Shown piece by piece: positions 62,806 to 64,000 of a stretch of 64,000 bases of DNA (position 1 is the first letter of the stretch; each line of letters starts with the position of its first letter). Where the stretch lies: contig JAMWBK010000004.1 of the NCBI GenBank assembly GCA_029953675.1, positions 62,001 to 126,000 on the forward strand, in the 5' to 3' direction. A model generated the notes under the pieces. That model had not been told where the DNA came from. It saw only the letters and a list, made by a program, of their open reading frames with translations, and did no database searches. This DNA comes from Rhodosorus marinus. Its lineage: Eukaryota; Rhodophyta; Stylonematophyceae; Stylonematales; Stylonemataceae. The position numbers and the translations under genes were made by a program.

Positions 62806-64000
62806 CAAAAACTGGTATATTGATCGGGACCCCAACAAAGCGCGTCGGCTTGCCAATGCCCGTCATTGATTGAGAAAACTCTGCGCACGGACCCTCGCCG
62901 TTAATTCCTATCTGACGGAAGCGGCTATAAGCCCATTTTTAGGTGTGAGTAATTCCCAAGGACAGGTATATTGGCATGATTATAGCTGATGGCGTCCAAT
63001 ATATATGGTACATCCATTATTTGAGATGGACTTGGTTTTTTTGAATATTTGGGTAGATTATTGAGACACTCTAGTCTGATAGGTCTAATAATAGAACCGT
63101 GGGAGAGAGCGGCTCCTCCGCGAGCGAGTTACAGCTGTGCGTTCAATTCTCGAAGTTGGGATGGAACCTTTTTAGTTGGAGCGGTTTTCCATACGGAGTG
63201 CGGGCAGGTTTCTGGAAATGTGGTTGGAGGATCGTTCTGGTGAGGCTGACCCGGCTCTAGACGTATCTAAATTCACAATAGTTTTTTGTCTACGCACGCG
63301 GCCCCATGGGAACGAAGGGGACCTGCTTTTCGCCTCTCTTTTGCTCGTCCTTGCTCCGTACTGCGCTGGTCACACCGTTAGGGTTTGGTGCTGGTCGGAT
63401 AGCATGCTTTTGTGGTGACAACGGCAGCATGCATCAGAGGTTGATATTTCACTTTTTGGAAACACTTGTTTTTAGGGCTTTGACGAGCTTGAGATCAACA
63501 GAGTCCCCTGGGGCCGACGGGAGGTTCTGTTAAGTTTTCTAAAAACATCTAAAGTAGTTCTGGTATATGGCTAGTGTGAGGTGTGAGGATTGCCTACCTT
63601 AAGCCAGAGCTCCGGGTACGGAACCAATGCACCGAACATTGTGAGATTCCCCCCTAGCCTCCAGATGCACAAAATCTTCCTTCATCAAGCATCAAACTTG
63701 ATTTGTCCTTCGCCGACTCCTTGTGACACCTAGTTTTGGAAAAGTTCCAAAAGGAGGTTATAAAGCAAACTGAAAGAGCGTGGTCATCGTTAAAGTATCA
63801 CTACAACAAGCTCATGATCGTTAGAGATAGCCGTTCCATTTGGTAGGAATTGGATGAACGCCGCATGTCCGCAGAGTCCAGTCCTATCGGAGAAATCATC
63901 AAAAGCAAACGAGGAGGCTCTGGAAGAAGTCCACAGAAGAGAAGAGGCCCATCACATTGAAGAGCTTCAAGATTGAAGCCGGGTTCAGCGTACTAGTTTG
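62806..64000. other. Unassigned right end
   Basis: No gene or element that I can support. GGTCTAATAATAGAACCG at about 63079 matches the start of the direct-repeat pair at 32.46 and 32.6 kb, so a third member of that small repeat family is here. Confidence 0.4.

Overview
This 64 kb window is eukaryotic nuclear DNA from a retrotransposon-rich genome. The few non-mobile genes are mostly single-exon, encode secreted proteins, and in one case carry a short (79 nt) GTAAGT...AG intron. The mix of an astacin-like/EGF/C2 protease, secreted Cys-rich and decapeptide-repeat proteins, and very abundant non-LTR elements suggests a protist. An alveolate such as Perkinsus is my best guess, but this is inference and nothing in the window proves it. 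No rRNA, tRNA, CRISPR array or prokaryotic operon was seen.

Most of the window is built from two related non-LTR retrotransposon lineages whose single polyprotein carries a reverse transcriptase (YHDD active site), a CCHC zinc finger and a C-terminal restriction-like endonuclease (REL-endo). Family A is about 4.7 kb with two ORFs overlapping by 8 nt, a 54-nt 3' UTR and a CATTCGTTCG-type tail. Copies 1 (8930-13658, +) and 4 (58089-62805, -) are nearly full length, copy 2 (19819-24391, -) is 5' truncated, and copy 3 (24943-26247, +) is only a 5' part. Family B has a different 3' end (hairpin plus AGTAAAGTCC tail) and lies mainly in head-to-tail arrays (13.9-16.7, 26.3-27.9 and 32.7-35.5 kb). 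Older relics of both families fill 0-0.6, 5.0-5.3, 28, 31-32.4, 42-45 and 55.8-58 kb. One Ty3/gypsy fragment with a chromodomain (7.2-8.9 kb) is cut by copy 1 of A.

The host-like genes are: an astacin-like metalloprotease (1636-3180, -), a Cys-rich secreted protein with a tandem array of terminal exons (17.57-18.81 kb, -), an unrecognised secreted protein (28880-29968, -), and two tandem paralogues of a secreted decapeptide-repeat protein (48181-48831 and 52433-53608, +) created by a ~4 kb tandem duplication. A dispersed ~2 kb repeat (D; 35.5, 39.7 and 54.1 kb) carries a small ORF kept open in all three copies. Three of these genes and repeat D share a TATA-like site about 80-105 nt before the ATG.

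The most unusual signal is a set of 'tail-only' insertions: 10-23 bp consisting of nothing but the 3' tail of A or B, each flanked by a 7-13 bp target-site duplication, several with an empty paralogous site in the same window. They look like products of target-primed reverse transcription that stopped almost at once. Together with the head-to-tail B arrays they outline the integration chemistry of these elements directly in the DNA.
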